From positions 302,699-366,698 of the forward strand of contig PNKY01000005.1 of assembly GCA_013822765.1 (NCBI GenBank): a DNA stretch of 64,000 nt, read 5' to 3'. Every line of letters starts with the position of its first letter. The first letter of the stretch is position 1. The notes under the pieces were generated by a model, which saw nothing but the letters and a program-made list of their open reading frames with translations, did no database searches and was not told where the DNA came from. The position numbers were made by a program, and so were the translations under genes. This DNA comes from Rhodospirillum sp. (GTDB lineage Bacteria; Pseudomonadota; Alphaproteobacteria; Dongiales; Dongiaceae). Positions 47,991 through 56,961 of the stretch are shown piece after piece.

Positions 47991-50525
47991 ATGCCCGTCA
48001 ACGGATACTCGACCTACGCCGCCTATCTCTCCAACGTCAACGGCTTCCAGCGCCTGCAGACGTCGCTGGCAACGCTCACCCAGCAGCTCAACAGCGGCAA
48101 GAAGTCGAGCGACCTCACGACCTACGGCGTCGAGACGCAGCGGCTGGTCGATTTGCGCGCCGAGATCGCGCGCCGCCAGGGCTATCTGGAAGCGATCAAG
48201 AGCGCGGCCACCGACGTCAAGGCTTACGACCGCGTGTTCACCAGCATCGAGGACATCAACGCCACGATGCTGCAGGCCTTCACCGCGCCCAACTCCGATC
48301 CGCCGACCAAGCAGCAGCACACGATCACATTTAGCGGCGACCTGGGCGATACCGGCGACGTCTACAAGGTGGTGGTCGACGGCACGCTGTTCAGCTACGT
48401 CACCAACGGCACCGAGGGCAGCTACGAGGAGATCGCCGGTAATCTCGCCGCGCAGATCAACAATTCCACCGCCGGTGCGCGCGCGACCGCGCAGGTCGTC
48501 GGCGAACGGCTGGTGATCACCGGCACCGAGCCGGGGCCGCTGTTCAACACCAGCGCCATGACCACCAATATCCTCGGCGGCACCGAGAACACCATTGAAT
48601 CCTCGCTGACCCGCGCCGGCAAGATCTCGCCGATCGTGCAGCAGGTCGAGACCGCGCTGATCGAGCTCAACGCCCTGCTGAACGAGCAGGTGAACGACCG
48701 CTACCTGTTCGGCGGCATCAACGCCAACGAGCAGGCGCCGGTGGTCGATCTGAGGCGCCTGCCCGATCCCAGCGGCTCCGAGAACACCGCCGGCAGCAAC
48801 ACCACGTTCCAGCTCGCCGGCGGCACCATCCGACAGGTCATGCGCATCACCACCGACCAGTTGGGCACCGGCCAGACCGAGACGCTTACCGTCAATGGCA
48901 CTCCCCTCGTCTTCAACGGCCCGATGAGCCAGCAGGAGCTGGCGGCGGCCATGGCGGCCGCGGTCGGCCCGCTGGCTGCCGTGTCGGTCCAGGACATCGA
49001 CGCGCACGGCTTCACCATCACGGCGGACACCGCGGGCACTGCCTTCACCGTCGCCGCGACCGGCAACGATCCGACGCCGTCAACCATCGAGACGGTGCAG
49101 GCCAACGTGCCGATCAGCGGCGACCAGGTGGATGTCATCGCCCTCGACGGCCCGGTCGGCCTGATCGGCGAGGTGTTCAGCGTCACCATCACCGATCCGC
49201 CGGCCCATGCGACGCCGGTCACCATCAGCTATCGCACCACCGGCGACGAGCCCGACCTCAACACCATCATCGACAAGCTGGTCGCGAAGATCGCCAACCA
49301 CCAGCCGCCCTTCGCCGTGACCCCCACCAACCTGGGCGACGGACAGCTGGAGTTGCGGGCAAGCACCGCCTTCAGTTCGCATGCCACCGTGCAGAACACG
49401 CCCACCGTCGAGACGACGCAGCGCACGGTCGTGCCGGTCGCACAGCGCGACGAGATCGGCTTTGCCGGACCGTTCGATGCTGGCGATCAATACACCATCA
49501 CGTTCACGGCGCCGGCCGGCGGCCCGTTCACGGTCACCAACGCCGCCACCGACGATCAGGCCTCGATCGCCGCCAAGTTCGTCTCCGCCATCAATGCGGC
49601 TGGCATCGGCGTGACCGCCTCGGTGCGCAACGGCCGCCTCTCGATCGTGTCGGATACGCCCGGCACGCCCATGACCTATACCGCTCTGCTGACGACCGAT
49701 GCGGCGCCCAATACGACGGCGGCGCCGACCACGAACACGGTCGTGCAGAACATTCCGGCGGGTCCCCTGCCGCAGATCGACACCGTGCAGCTGAGCGGCC
49801 CGGTCGGCCGCAAGGGCGATGTCTACGAGGTGACGGTCAACGGCCGAACCGTGCGCTACACGACCACCGGCACCGAAGCCGACATGGACGCCATCGCCAT
49901 CAGCCTGACGGCGCTGATCAACGCGCAGGTTCCGCAGTTCCCCGCTTCGGCGGTACCGGGTCCGACCGGCAGCGGTCAGCTGATCCTGACCGCGGCCACG
50001 GTGGGCGTGGAGCTGGAGACCGAGCCGCGGGTCCAGCAGCCGCCGGCGGTGCCGGATCCGACGCCGACCCAATACAACGTGCACCAGGAAGCGACGGACT
50101 CGACGCTGGCCTGGCAACGCGCCTCGATCGTGATCGCCGACAAGCTGCAGGTGAAATACACCTTCAGCGCCAACGAGGTGGCGTTCCAGAAGCTGAGCCT
50201 GGCCCTGCGTTACGCCCGGTCCGCCGTGCAGGACCCGGACACCTACGCCGAGAAGATGACCATCGCCAAGCAGTTGGCGACGGAATCGCTCGCCGGGGTG
50301 CGCGCGCTGCAGAGCGACAACGCCGTCAACGACGCCCTGTTCTCCGCCACCACCTTGTCGCACCAGACCACCATCAACGCCAACGTCTCCGACAGCGACA
50401 AGATCGAAGCCATAGACCCCAACGAAGTGGCCGCGAAATTGCAAGCGGTGGAGCTGCAGCTGCAAGCCAGCTTCGGCGTCTACTCGCAGGTCTCGCGGCT
50501 GTCGCTGGTCAATTTCATTGCCTGA
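47991..50525 (+). CDS. flgL: Hook-filament junction protein FlgL, greatly enlarged
   Basis: FlgL (HAP3) is normally about 300-400 residues; this one has 844. The N-terminal helices read FQRLQTSLATLTQQLNSGKK then SSDLTTYGVETQRLVDLRAE, and a middle part VNDRYLFGGINANEQAPVVD carries the FlgL signature YLFGG. The C-terminal helix is EVAAKLQAVELQLQASFGVY with SQVSRLSLVNFIA. The extra length consists of about five beta modules (residues about 99-200, 267-372, 376-480, 484-590, 588-700). The frame is open and in good codon use throughout, so the enlargement is not a frame error. Follows flgK after 12 bp. Confidence 0.93.
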   Translation: MPVNGYSTYAAYLSNVNGFQRLQTSLATLTQQLNSGKKSSDLTTYGVETQRLVDLRAEIARRQGYLEAIKSAATDVKAYDRVFTSIEDINATMLQAFTAPNSDPPTKQQHTITFSGDLGDTGDVYKVVVDGTLFSYVTNGTEGSYEEIAGNLAAQINNSTAGARATAQVVGERLVITGTEPGPLFNTSAMTTNILGGTENTIESSLTRAGKISPIVQQVETALIELNALLNEQVNDRYLFGGINANEQAPVVDLRRLPDPSGSENTAGSNTTFQLAGGTIRQVMRITTDQLGTGQTETLTVNGTPLVFNGPMSQQELAAAMAAAVGPLAAVSVQDIDAHGFTITADTAGTAFTVAATGNDPTPSTIETVQANVPISGDQVDVIALDGPVGLIGEVFSVTITDPPAHATPVTISYRTTGDEPDLNTIIDKLVAKIANHQPPFAVTPTNLGDGQLELRASTAFSSHATVQNTPTVETTQRTVVPVAQRDEIGFAGPFDAGDQYTITFTAPAGGPFTVTNAATDDQASIAAKFVSAINAAGIGVTASVRNGRLSIVSDTPGTPMTYTALLTTDAAPNTTAAPTTNTVVQNIPAGPLPQIDTVQLSGPVGRKGDVYEVTVNGRTVRYTTTGTEADMDAIAISLTALINAQVPQFPASAVPGPTGSGQLILTAATVGVELETEPRVQQPPAVPDPTPTQYNVHQEATDSTLAWQRASIVIADKLQVKYTFSANEVAFQKLSLALRYARSAVQDPDTYAEKMTIAKQLATESLAGVRALQSDNAVNDALFSATTLSHQTTINANVSDSDKIEAIDPNEVAAKLQAVELQLQASFGVYSQVSRLSLVNFIA
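48291..50090 (+). repeat. About five copies of the axial-protein beta module in flgL
   Basis: Approximate units: 48291-48600, 48790-49110, 49117-49440, 49440-49755 and 49756-50090. Recognisable cores are HTITFSGDLGDTGDVYKVVV, VIALDGPVGLIGEVFSVTIT, DEIGFAGPFDAGDQYTITFT and IDTVQLSGPVGRKGDVYEVT. Each is followed by a helix with the pattern A-x-x-L-x-A-x-I-N. Confidence 0.75.
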
Positions 50526-50535
50526 CAGGACAAGC

Positions 50536-52050
50536 ATGAGCACCGTTCAGTTCGAGCCCAAGGTCGCGGTGGACTTCCAGATCGACTGGCGCCGCCCGTC
50601 GATGCAGGACCCGTTTGCCGACCTCCTGAAGCGGCACTTCGAGATCGACCAGCGCGTCCATGCGCCGAAGAAGCGCGAAGAGGCCGCCGATCCGCTGTCC
50701 GGCCGCCCGGCGCGGGTCGTCATCGCGCATGAGCGCACGCTGCGCGGCGAGGCCAAGCGGGTCGAGGATTCCGATCGCTGCCTGCCTCGCCCTGCCGACC
50801 AAACCGGCGCCGAACGCTGCGCGACCGAAGAAGAGCCGACTCTTCCCGAGGATAGCGCCGCCGCCGGCACCGATACGCCTGAACAGGAAGCGACCGCCGA
50901 AGCCCCGGCCGAAACCGACGCCACGGCTGAGACCACCGAAGCCAAGGCGGTTGAGCCTGTGGCCATCGTTTCCGTCCAATCCACCGCCGAAGCGACCACC
51001 GACGGCGATGTTGCGCTGACGGCTGTGGCGCTCCCGACGGAAGAGGGCATCCTGCCTGAACCCACGGATCAGGCCGCGACGGACACGCCGTCGAACGGCG
51101 CCGAGACGAATTCCGAGGCAACCGCTGAGCAGCAGGCTGTCGCAGCGATGGCCGAAGCCGGCCTGACCGACGGTGTGGCTGCCCTCATGACCGGCCAGCC
51201 GGTAGCCGGTGCAACCCCAGCAGCGGCGGTCACCCAGATCCCCGCGCTCCCGACCGCTCCGGCAAGGCCGGTGCATCCGCTCTTGCAGACCGAGCAAGCC
51301 GCCGCCGCACTGGTTGAGCCTGCGGTTATTGCTCCGGCGCGGCCGGAGCGCTCGTCGACGGACCTCAAGCTGCGTGCGAACGCGGCGCGATCCACGCCCG
51401 CGACCCCGGCATCGCCGGTAACGGCCACCCCGGCTCAGCCGGCGCAGCCGCATGCGACCACCCTGCCGCAGCCCGGTCTCGGCGGCGAATTCGCCAGCAC
51501 CGGCGAGCCGTTCGACCAGGCGCTGTCCGAGAACGGCGCCGGCCAGGGCTGGGCCCTGCCCCTCGCCCAGGGCGCTGCCGGCAAGCGCCCGGATTTCATC
51601 GCGCAGCTCCGCCAGCACCTGCAGAATTTGCCGGCCCATGAGCAGGTTGCCGTCCACCTCCAGCGCGCCGTCCGGGAGGGAACCAACAAGTTCTCGATCC
51701 AGCTCTCTCCGGCCGAGCTCGGCAACATCCACGTGAAGCTTGAAATCGATGAGGAAAAACGGGTCACGGCGGCCGTGACGGTGGAGCGCCCGAGCACCCT
51801 CGAGCTGTTGCAGCGCGACACCAAGGGGTTGGAACGCGCCTTGCATAATGCTGGTCTGAACATGGAGGGCGGCGATCTGTCCTTCAGCCTGGGTCGTGGC
51901 GATCAGGATTTCGCCCAGGACATGCGTCAGTCGGGGGCCTCGGCCACCGGCGGCACAGTCCTGGACGCCGAATCCGATGGCGACCAGCCGGAAGCTCCGG
52001 TTGCCCAGGTGACGGATACCGCCGCCGGGGTCGTGAATCTGCAGGTCTGA
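50536..52050 (+). CDS. fliK: Flagellar hook-length control protein FliK
   Basis: FliK is an exported ruler that stops hook growth and switches the export gate. The 504-residue protein has a long variable Ala/Thr/Pro/Glu-rich middle (about residues 60-330), as usual, and a conserved C-terminal domain at about 355-470 with VAVHLQRAVREGTNKFSIQL, SPAELGNIHVKLEIDEEKRV and TVERPSTLELLQRDTKGLER then ALHNAGLNMEGGDLSFSLG. The L-x-P-x-x-L-G-x-x-x-V motif is the FliK_C signature. The gene is placed directly between flgL and flgD. Confidence 0.93.
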   Translation: MSTVQFEPKVAVDFQIDWRRPSMQDPFADLLKRHFEIDQRVHAPKKREEAADPLSGRPARVVIAHERTLRGEAKRVEDSDRCLPRPADQTGAERCATEEEPTLPEDSAAAGTDTPEQEATAEAPAETDATAETTEAKAVEPVAIVSVQSTAEATTDGDVALTAVALPTEEGILPEPTDQAATDTPSNGAETNSEATAEQQAVAAMAEAGLTDGVAALMTGQPVAGATPAAAVTQIPALPTAPARPVHPLLQTEQAAAALVEPAVIAPARPERSSTDLKLRANAARSTPATPASPVTATPAQPAQPHATTLPQPGLGGEFASTGEPFDQALSENGAGQGWALPLAQGAAGKRPDFIAQLRQHLQNLPAHEQVAVHLQRAVREGTNKFSIQLSPAELGNIHVKLEIDEEKRVTAAVTVERPSTLELLQRDTKGLERALHNAGLNMEGGDLSFSLGRGDQDFAQDMRQSGASATGGTVLDAESDGDQPEAPVAQVTDTAAGVVNLQV

Positions 52051-52071
52051 TGAAGGCCGGGAGCTAGGACG

Positions 52072-52791
52072 ATGAATATACCGAGTATCCAGGATCTGAT
52101 GGCGCAGAGCGCCGCCAGCCAGTCGAACGCCAGCACCAGTTCGACGTCGAAGACCGACGCCGCGATCGACAGCCTCGACGACACCTACAACAATTTCCTG
52201 TTGCTGCTGACCAAGCAGCTGCAGAACCAGGATCCGCTCAACCCGATGGATACCGCCCAGTTCACCCAGCAGCTGGTCGGGTTCAGCCAGGTCGAGCAGC
52301 AGATCGCCTCCAACAAGAGCCTGGAGCGCTTGATCAGCCTGCAATCCTCGACCAACGCCTTCAACGCGGTCAGCTTCCTCGGCAACGAGGTGGCGGTGGA
52401 CAGCGACAAGGTCAGCCTGAAGGACGGCAAGGCCAAGTTCCAGTACGAGATCGAGCACACCGCCGGCCAGGCGGTCCTGTCGGTCTATGATTCGCGCGGC
52501 CAAGTCGTGCTGGTCCAGGAAGCCAACAAGGGCATCGGCACCTACAACGTCGATTGGGCCGGCAAGGACGCCTTCGGCAACCAGCTGCCCGACGGCCAAT
52601 ACCGGGTGGCCGTTTCCTATGCCGACGAGCAGGGCAAGACCTATTCGTCGAAGATCACCAGCTTCGGCGTGGTGGATTCGACGGAAATCACCGACGGCGA
52701 AGTCAAACTCTTCATCGGCTCGGTCGGTTTCCCGATCGACAAGGTCCTCAAGGTCACCAAGCCCACGCCGACCGACAGCAGCGATACTTGA
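52072..52791 (+). CDS. flgD: Hook-capping protein FlgD
   Basis: FlgD caps the growing hook. The 239-residue product has the conserved N-terminal part NFLLLLTKQLQNQDPLNPMD then TAQFTQQLVGFSQVEQQIAS (about residues 40-80) and the FlgD Ig-like part VLSVYDSRGQVVLVQEANKG and YNVDWAGKDAFGNQLPDGQY. Length is normal. It ends the flgE operon, and a 154-bp gap follows before sciP. Confidence 0.97.
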   Translation: MNIPSIQDLMAQSAASQSNASTSSTSKTDAAIDSLDDTYNNFLLLLTKQLQNQDPLNPMDTAQFTQQLVGFSQVEQQIASNKSLERLISLQSSTNAFNAVSFLGNEVAVDSDKVSLKDGKAKFQYEIEHTAGQAVLSVYDSRGQVVLVQEANKGIGTYNVDWAGKDAFGNQLPDGQYRVAVSYADEQGKTYSSKITSFGVVDSTEITDGEVKLFIGSVGFPIDKVLKVTKPTPTDSSDT

Positions 52792-52878
52792 GAATACTTC
52801 GGCATTTGTCGCGAATACTGGATAGCTAAAATTTTATCGAAAAACCGCGGCAATCTCCAACTAGGCTGTTGTCCTTAT

Positions 52879-52893
52879 TTAGCGATTCCTTAA
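52879..52893. promoter_or_regulatory. Near-consensus CtrA box upstream of sciP
   Basis: TTAG-CGATTCC-TTAA, one mismatch from TTAA-N7-TTAA, 53 bp before the sciP ATG. In Caulobacter sciP is itself under CtrA control. Confidence 0.5.
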
Positions 52894-52945
52894 GTCGTAG
52901 GGCATAGGCTCGGAAGACATCGGATTTGCACCGAGGAAGGAGTCG

Positions 52946-53260
52946 ATGGACGCCGAGCTCGAAGGCAACAGAAGCGTGGTGGTCCTCGGAATTGACGGGC
53001 GCCGCTTGCGCCTCGAAGACTTGCCTCCCCCCGGCACCAGGCGCTGGGTCATCCGCCGTAAGGCGGAGGTGGTCGCTGGCGTGCGCGCCGGTCTGATCAG
53101 CCTAGAAGAAGCCTGTGCACGGTACACACTTTCGGTCGAGGAGTTCCTCTCCTGGCAGCGGTCGATCGACCGCCACGGGATGCGGGGCCTTCGGACCACG
53201 CGCCTGCAGGACTATCGTGCCGCAGCGCGCCGCAGCGGAGCCATGCGCACCGCTGAATAA
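52946..53260 (+). CDS. sciP: CtrA inhibitor SciP (DUF1153)
   Basis: SciP binds DNA and CtrA and blocks activation by CtrA late in the cell cycle. The 104-residue protein has the almost invariant SciP core: LEDLPPPGTRRWVIRRKAEV then VAGVRAGLISLEEACARYTL and VEEFLSWQRSIDRHGMRGLR, with the helix-turn-helix inside it. GAAGGAG is 6 bp before the ATG. It lies between flgD and fliF, a common place in alphaproteobacteria, and beside two regulatory regions with CtrA-type boxes. Confidence 0.95.
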   Translation: MDAELEGNRSVVVLGIDGRRLRLEDLPPPGTRRWVIRRKAEVVAGVRAGLISLEEACARYTLSVEEFLSWQRSIDRHGMRGLRTTRLQDYRAAARRSGAMRTAE

Positions 53261-53316
53261 GCGCGCGCGGTCCAAGTCCTTCCCCTCTTTCCGTCTGCGA
53301 AACTTTCGCCACACCC

Positions 53317-53350
53317 GGCAGGTTTTTCCCAGCTCTAGGCAATTTTTGCC
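53317..53350. promoter_or_regulatory. Paired GGCA-N5-TGCC sites at the fliF promoter (candidate FlbD operator)
   Basis: GGCAGGTTTTTCC at 53317 (one mismatch) and GGCAATTTTTGCC at 53338 (exact) are 21 bp apart. The second is identical over 13 bp to the first flagellin 2 site. It ends 5 bp before the CtrA box, so a bound protein could block CtrA-driven fliF transcription. No sigma-54 element is seen here. Confidence 0.6.
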
Positions 53351-53355
53351 GTGAC

Positions 53356-53370
53356 TTAAGGGCTTGTTAA
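53356..53370. promoter_or_regulatory. CtrA-type box upstream of fliF
   Basis: Exact TTAA-GGGCTTG-TTAA, 135 bp upstream of the fliF start in the 244-bp sciP-fliF gap. Confidence 0.7.
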
Positions 53371-53504
53371 GTCCTGAAGCCTATCGTCGAACCGTCGTCA
53401 GGCGGTACTGCGCGCAAATGCAGATGATTTGCGGAAAATTTTAAGCGAACTCGCGCAATCGCCGACCGACGGATGGGCCACATATTCGAACACCGGTGAC
53501 GCTC

Positions 53505-55175
53505 GTGAATGGACTGATGCAAACGCTGCGCAACCTGGGGGCGACCCGCCTCGTGGCATTGGCAGCCGTCGGCTTTGCCCTGGTTGCCTTCTTCGTCTTC
53601 ATTGTCACCCGCCTCGCGACGCCGGGCATGACGCTGCTCTACAGCGGCCTCGACCCCAGCGACAGCGGGCAGATCGTCCAGCGCATGGATGCCCAGGGCA
53701 TCCCCTACGAACTGCGCGGCGACGGCTCGCAGATCTACGCGCCGCAGGACCAGGTGGCGCGGCTGCGTCTCGCCCTCGCCACCGAAGGCATCCCCTCGGG
53801 CGGCTCGATCGGTTACGAGCTCTTCGACCGCGCCGACGCCCTCGGCACCACCAACTTCGTGCAGCAGATCAACCAGATCCGCGCCCTCGAGGGCGAGCTG
53901 TCACGCACCATCCGCTCGATCAATCAGGTGCGCTCGGCCCGCGTCCACCTCGTGATGCCGAAGCGCGAACTGTTCTCGCGCGACCGCGCAGAGCCGACCG
54001 CCTCGGTCGTGCTGGCGCTGCAAGGCACCCTGGACAAGGGCCAGGTCTCCGCCATCCAGCACCTCGTCTCCTCGGCCGTTCCCGGCATGCGGTCCAAGAA
54101 CGTGTCGGTGATCGACAACAACGGCGAGCTGCTGGCGCGCGGGGCCGACGAGGGCGCGCTCGACACCGCCAACTCCGAGGACATGCGCCGGTCCTACGAA
54201 GCGCGCCTGAGCCAATCGATCGAGCAGCTGCTGGCCCAAACCCTTGGCGCCGGCAAGGTGCGCGCCGAGGTGACCGCCGATCTCGACTTCAACCAGGTCA
54301 CCACCAACAAGGAAGATTTCAATCCCGACGGCCAGGTCGTCCGTTCCACCAACTCGATCGAAGAGACCGGCACCACCCAGGAGCGCGAGGGCGCCAACAA
54401 CGTCAGCGTCGCCAACAACACACCCAACCCTCCGGGCCAGGATGCCAACGGCAGCAGCGGCTCCAGCTCGCAGAACGGCCGCACTGAGGAAATCACCAAC
54501 TACGAAATCTCCAAGACCGTCCGCACCGAAGTGAAGGCCGGCGGCGAAGTGAAGCGCATATCGGCCGCAGTGCTGGTCGATGGCATCACCACCGTCGCCG
54601 AGGATGGCACCAAGACCTATGCCGCGCGCACGCCGGAGGAGCTCGCGCAGATCGATGCGCTGGTGAAGTCCGCCATTGGCTTCAACGAGGCCCGCGGCGA
54701 CGTCGTGCAGGTCACCAACATGAAGTTCGCCGAGGCGGAGATCGTCGAAGACGGCGGCATGCTGCTCGGCTTCGACAAAGCCGACCTGATGCGCCTCGCG
54801 GAACTGGTCGTGCTGGCGGTCGTCGCCCTGCTCGTCCTGCTGCTGGTGGTGCGCCCGTTGCTGGGCCGGATCCTGGCGATGCCGAGCATCGCGCCGGCCA
54901 ATGTCGCGCTGGCCGGTCCGGGTGACCAACTCGCGTTGCCGCCGGGCGCCGCCGCCGCCCTTGCGATCCCGGGCCCGGCCCAGACGCAGCTGCCGAGCAT
55001 CCCGAACACGAGCGACGCCGAACAGATTGCGGCGGAGATCGACCAGATGATCGATCTCAACCAGGTCGAGGGCCGCGTGCGCGCCTCCTCGGTCCGCAAG
55101 ATCTCCGACCTGGTGGACCAGCATCCGGAGCAGGCGGTCAACCTGATCCGCCAGTGGGTCTACCAGGAACAGTGA
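53505..55175 (+). CDS. fliF: Flagellar MS-ring protein FliF
   Basis: FliF forms the MS ring in the inner membrane. The 556-residue product has an N-terminal membrane helix (about residues 19-39), ring-building motifs with YELFDRADALGTTNFVQQIN and LEGELSRTIRSINQVRSARV then HLVMPKRELFSR, a second membrane helix near residue 430-450 (LAELVVLAVVALLVLLLVVR) and a C-terminal FliG-binding tail VEGRVRASSVRKISDLVDQH. I favour the GTG at 53505 (MNGLMQTLRNLG), which gives the usual family start; an earlier GTG at 53496 and an ATG at 53517 are alternatives. It heads fliF-fliG-fliH-fliN. Confidence 0.95.
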   Translation: MNGLMQTLRNLGATRLVALAAVGFALVAFFVFIVTRLATPGMTLLYSGLDPSDSGQIVQRMDAQGIPYELRGDGSQIYAPQDQVARLRLALATEGIPSGGSIGYELFDRADALGTTNFVQQINQIRALEGELSRTIRSINQVRSARVHLVMPKRELFSRDRAEPTASVVLALQGTLDKGQVSAIQHLVSSAVPGMRSKNVSVIDNNGELLARGADEGALDTANSEDMRRSYEARLSQSIEQLLAQTLGAGKVRAEVTADLDFNQVTTNKEDFNPDGQVVRSTNSIEETGTTQEREGANNVSVANNTPNPPGQDANGSSGSSSQNGRTEEITNYEISKTVRTEVKAGGEVKRISAAVLVDGITTVAEDGTKTYAARTPEELAQIDALVKSAIGFNEARGDVVQVTNMKFAEAEIVEDGGMLLGFDKADLMRLAELVVLAVVALLVLLLVVRPLLGRILAMPSIAPANVALAGPGDQLALPPGAAAALAIPGPAQTQLPSIPNTSDAEQIAAEIDQMIDLNQVEGRVRASSVRKISDLVDQHPEQAVNLIRQWVYQEQ

Positions 55176-55204
55176 CAGGGCAATAGGCAGGGTCGAACAA
55201 CGCT

Positions 55205-56224
55205 ATGATGCGCGCTAAAGACGATTACCGCTCCCTCAACGGCCTGCAGAAGGCCGCGCTGTTGGTCATGTCGGTCGGTGAAGACACCGCCGCCAAGATC
55301 TTCCAGCTGATGCACGACGACGAAATCCGCGAGATCTCGCAGACCATGGCCAATCTCGGCACGGTCAACGCGACGGTGATCGAGCGTCTGTTCGTCGAGT
55401 TCGCCGACCAGATCTCCTCGACCGGCACCATGACCGGCACCTACGAATCGACCGAGCGCTTGCTGATGAAGGTGCTCGACCGCGGCAAGGTCGACACCAT
55501 CATGGAAGAGATCCGCGGCCCCGCCGGCCGCACCATGTGGGACAAGCTGGGCAACGTCCACGAATCGGTGCTCGCGAACTTCCTGAAGAACGAATATCCG
55601 CAGACCGTCGCGGTCGTGCTGTCCAAGGTGAAGCCCGATCATGGCGCGCGCGTGCTCTCGATGCTGCCGGAAGCCTTCGCGATGGAAGTCATCATGCGCA
55701 TGCTGCGCATGGAATCGGTGCAGAAGGACATCCTGGACGACGTCGAGCGCGTGCTGCGCAACGAGTTCATGAGCAACCTCGCCCGCACCTCGCGGCGCGA
55801 TGCGCACGAGATGATCGCCGAGATCTTCAACAACCTGGACCGCGCGTCGGAATCCCGCTTCCTGACCGCGCTGGAGGAGCGCAACCGCGACTCCGCCGAG
55901 AAGGTCCGTTCCCTCATGTTCACCTTCGAGGACCTCGGCAAGCTGGATCCGGGCGGCGTGCAGACGCTGCTGCGCAACATCGAAAAGGACAAGTTGCCGC
56001 TCTGCCTCAAGGGTGCGTCGGAGGCGCTGCGCGACCTGTTTCTGTCCAACATGTCGGAGCGCGCGTCGAAGATGCTCAAGGAGGACATGGCCGCGATGGG
56101 CCCGGTCAGGCTGCGCGACGTGGAAGAGTCTCAGCTGGCAATGGTGATGGTCGCCAAGGAGCTGGCCGCCAAGGGCGAGATCATGTTGAGCGACAAGAAG
56201 GGCGAAGACGAGCTGATCTATTAG
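55205..56224 (+). CDS. fliG: Flagellar motor switch protein FliG
   Basis: FliG is the C-ring torque protein. The 339-residue chain is of normal length: the N-terminal FliF-binding domain with [20 protein letters not shown], the middle part with [20 protein letters not shown] (the EHPQ-like motif as E-Y-P-Q), and the C-terminal torque domain with [20 protein letters not shown] and [20 protein letters not shown], which contains the charged residues that face the stator. It starts 29 bp after fliF. Confidence 0.97.
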   Translation: MMRAKDDYRSLNGLQKAALLVMSVGEDTAAKIFQLMHDDEIREISQTMANLGTVNATVIERLFVEFADQISSTGTMTGTYESTERLLMKVLDRGKVDTIMEEIRGPAGRTMWDKLGNVHESVLANFLKNEYPQTVAVVLSKVKPDHGARVLSMLPEAFAMEVIMRMLRMESVQKDILDDVERVLRNEFMSNLARTSRRDAHEMIAEIFNNLDRASESRFLTALEERNRDSAEKVRSLMFTFEDLGKLDPGGVQTLLRNIEKDKLPLCLKGASEALRDLFLSNMSERASKMLKEDMAAMGPVRLRDVEESQLAMVMVAKELAAKGEIMLSDKKGEDELIY

Positions 56225-56240
56225 GGCTCTGGAACGAGAG

Positions 56241-56945
56241 ATGGCAGTGGTTCGCAAATTCCTCTTCGACAACGATTTTGGTGAAGCGCCCCAAAGCAAT
56301 GTTGGCGGCGCTCAGGCCAAGGGCAGCGCATCGGCTGCCGGCAAGGGCGCGTCGGCTCCGGCCGCTCCCGCCGCCCCGCCCGCGCCGATGTTCACCGAGG
56401 CGGAGATGCAGGGCGCCTGCGACATCGCCCGCCGCAAGGGCGAGGAAGCCGGCGCAACGCGCGGACGCAACGAGGCGGTCGCGGCGTTCGACAAGCAGGT
56501 GGCCACGACGCTGAGCACGATCGCGCAGCAGACCGCGGCGATCGCGAAGAACATCGCCGCCGAAGCTCAGGCGGCAGGCAAGTCGGCCGAGCTGGCGCTG
56601 GCGATCGTGCGCAAGCTGCACCCGGCGCTGGTGGAGCGCCAGGGCCTGGCGGAGATCGAATCGGTCCTGGGCCAGTGCCTGGAATCGCTGAAGCAGGAGC
56701 CGCGCCTGGTCGCCTATGTGCACAGTGCCCGGCTCGATGCATTGCAGGAGCGCCTGACTCAATTGTCGGCCTCCAGCGGGTTCGAAGGTCGCGTCGTCCT
56801 GATTGGGGACGATGCGATGGGTGAAAGCGATTGCCGCGTCGAATGGGCCGACGGCGGCGTGGAACGCGAAGCCGGCCGGATCTGGCGGGCGATCGAGGAA
56901 GCCCTGGCACGATACATCGCGGTCGAAGACCGCGATCCGAAGTGA
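56241..56945 (+). CDS. fliH: FliH-like export ATPase regulator
   Basis: FliH holds and regulates the export ATPase FliI. The 234-residue product has a Gly/Ala/Pro-rich N-terminal third and a helical middle with AEMQGACDIARRKGEEAGAT and AVAAFDKQVATTLSTIAQQT, then a V-type-ATPase-E-like C-terminal region with LALAIVRKLHPALVERQGLA and EWADGGVEREAGRIWRAIEE, where the W-x-D-G-x-x-x-R signature is usual for FliH. Sequence is divergent; position between fliG and fliN supports it. No fliI is in the window. Confidence 0.85.
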   Translation: MAVVRKFLFDNDFGEAPQSNVGGAQAKGSASAAGKGASAPAAPAAPPAPMFTEAEMQGACDIARRKGEEAGATRGRNEAVAAFDKQVATTLSTIAQQTAAIAKNIAAEAQAAGKSAELALAIVRKLHPALVERQGLAEIESVLGQCLESLKQEPRLVAYVHSARLDALQERLTQLSASSGFEGRVVLIGDDAMGESDCRVEWADGGVEREAGRIWRAIEEALARYIAVEDRDPK

Positions 56946-56961
56946 GTGAAAGGAGAGAGTG

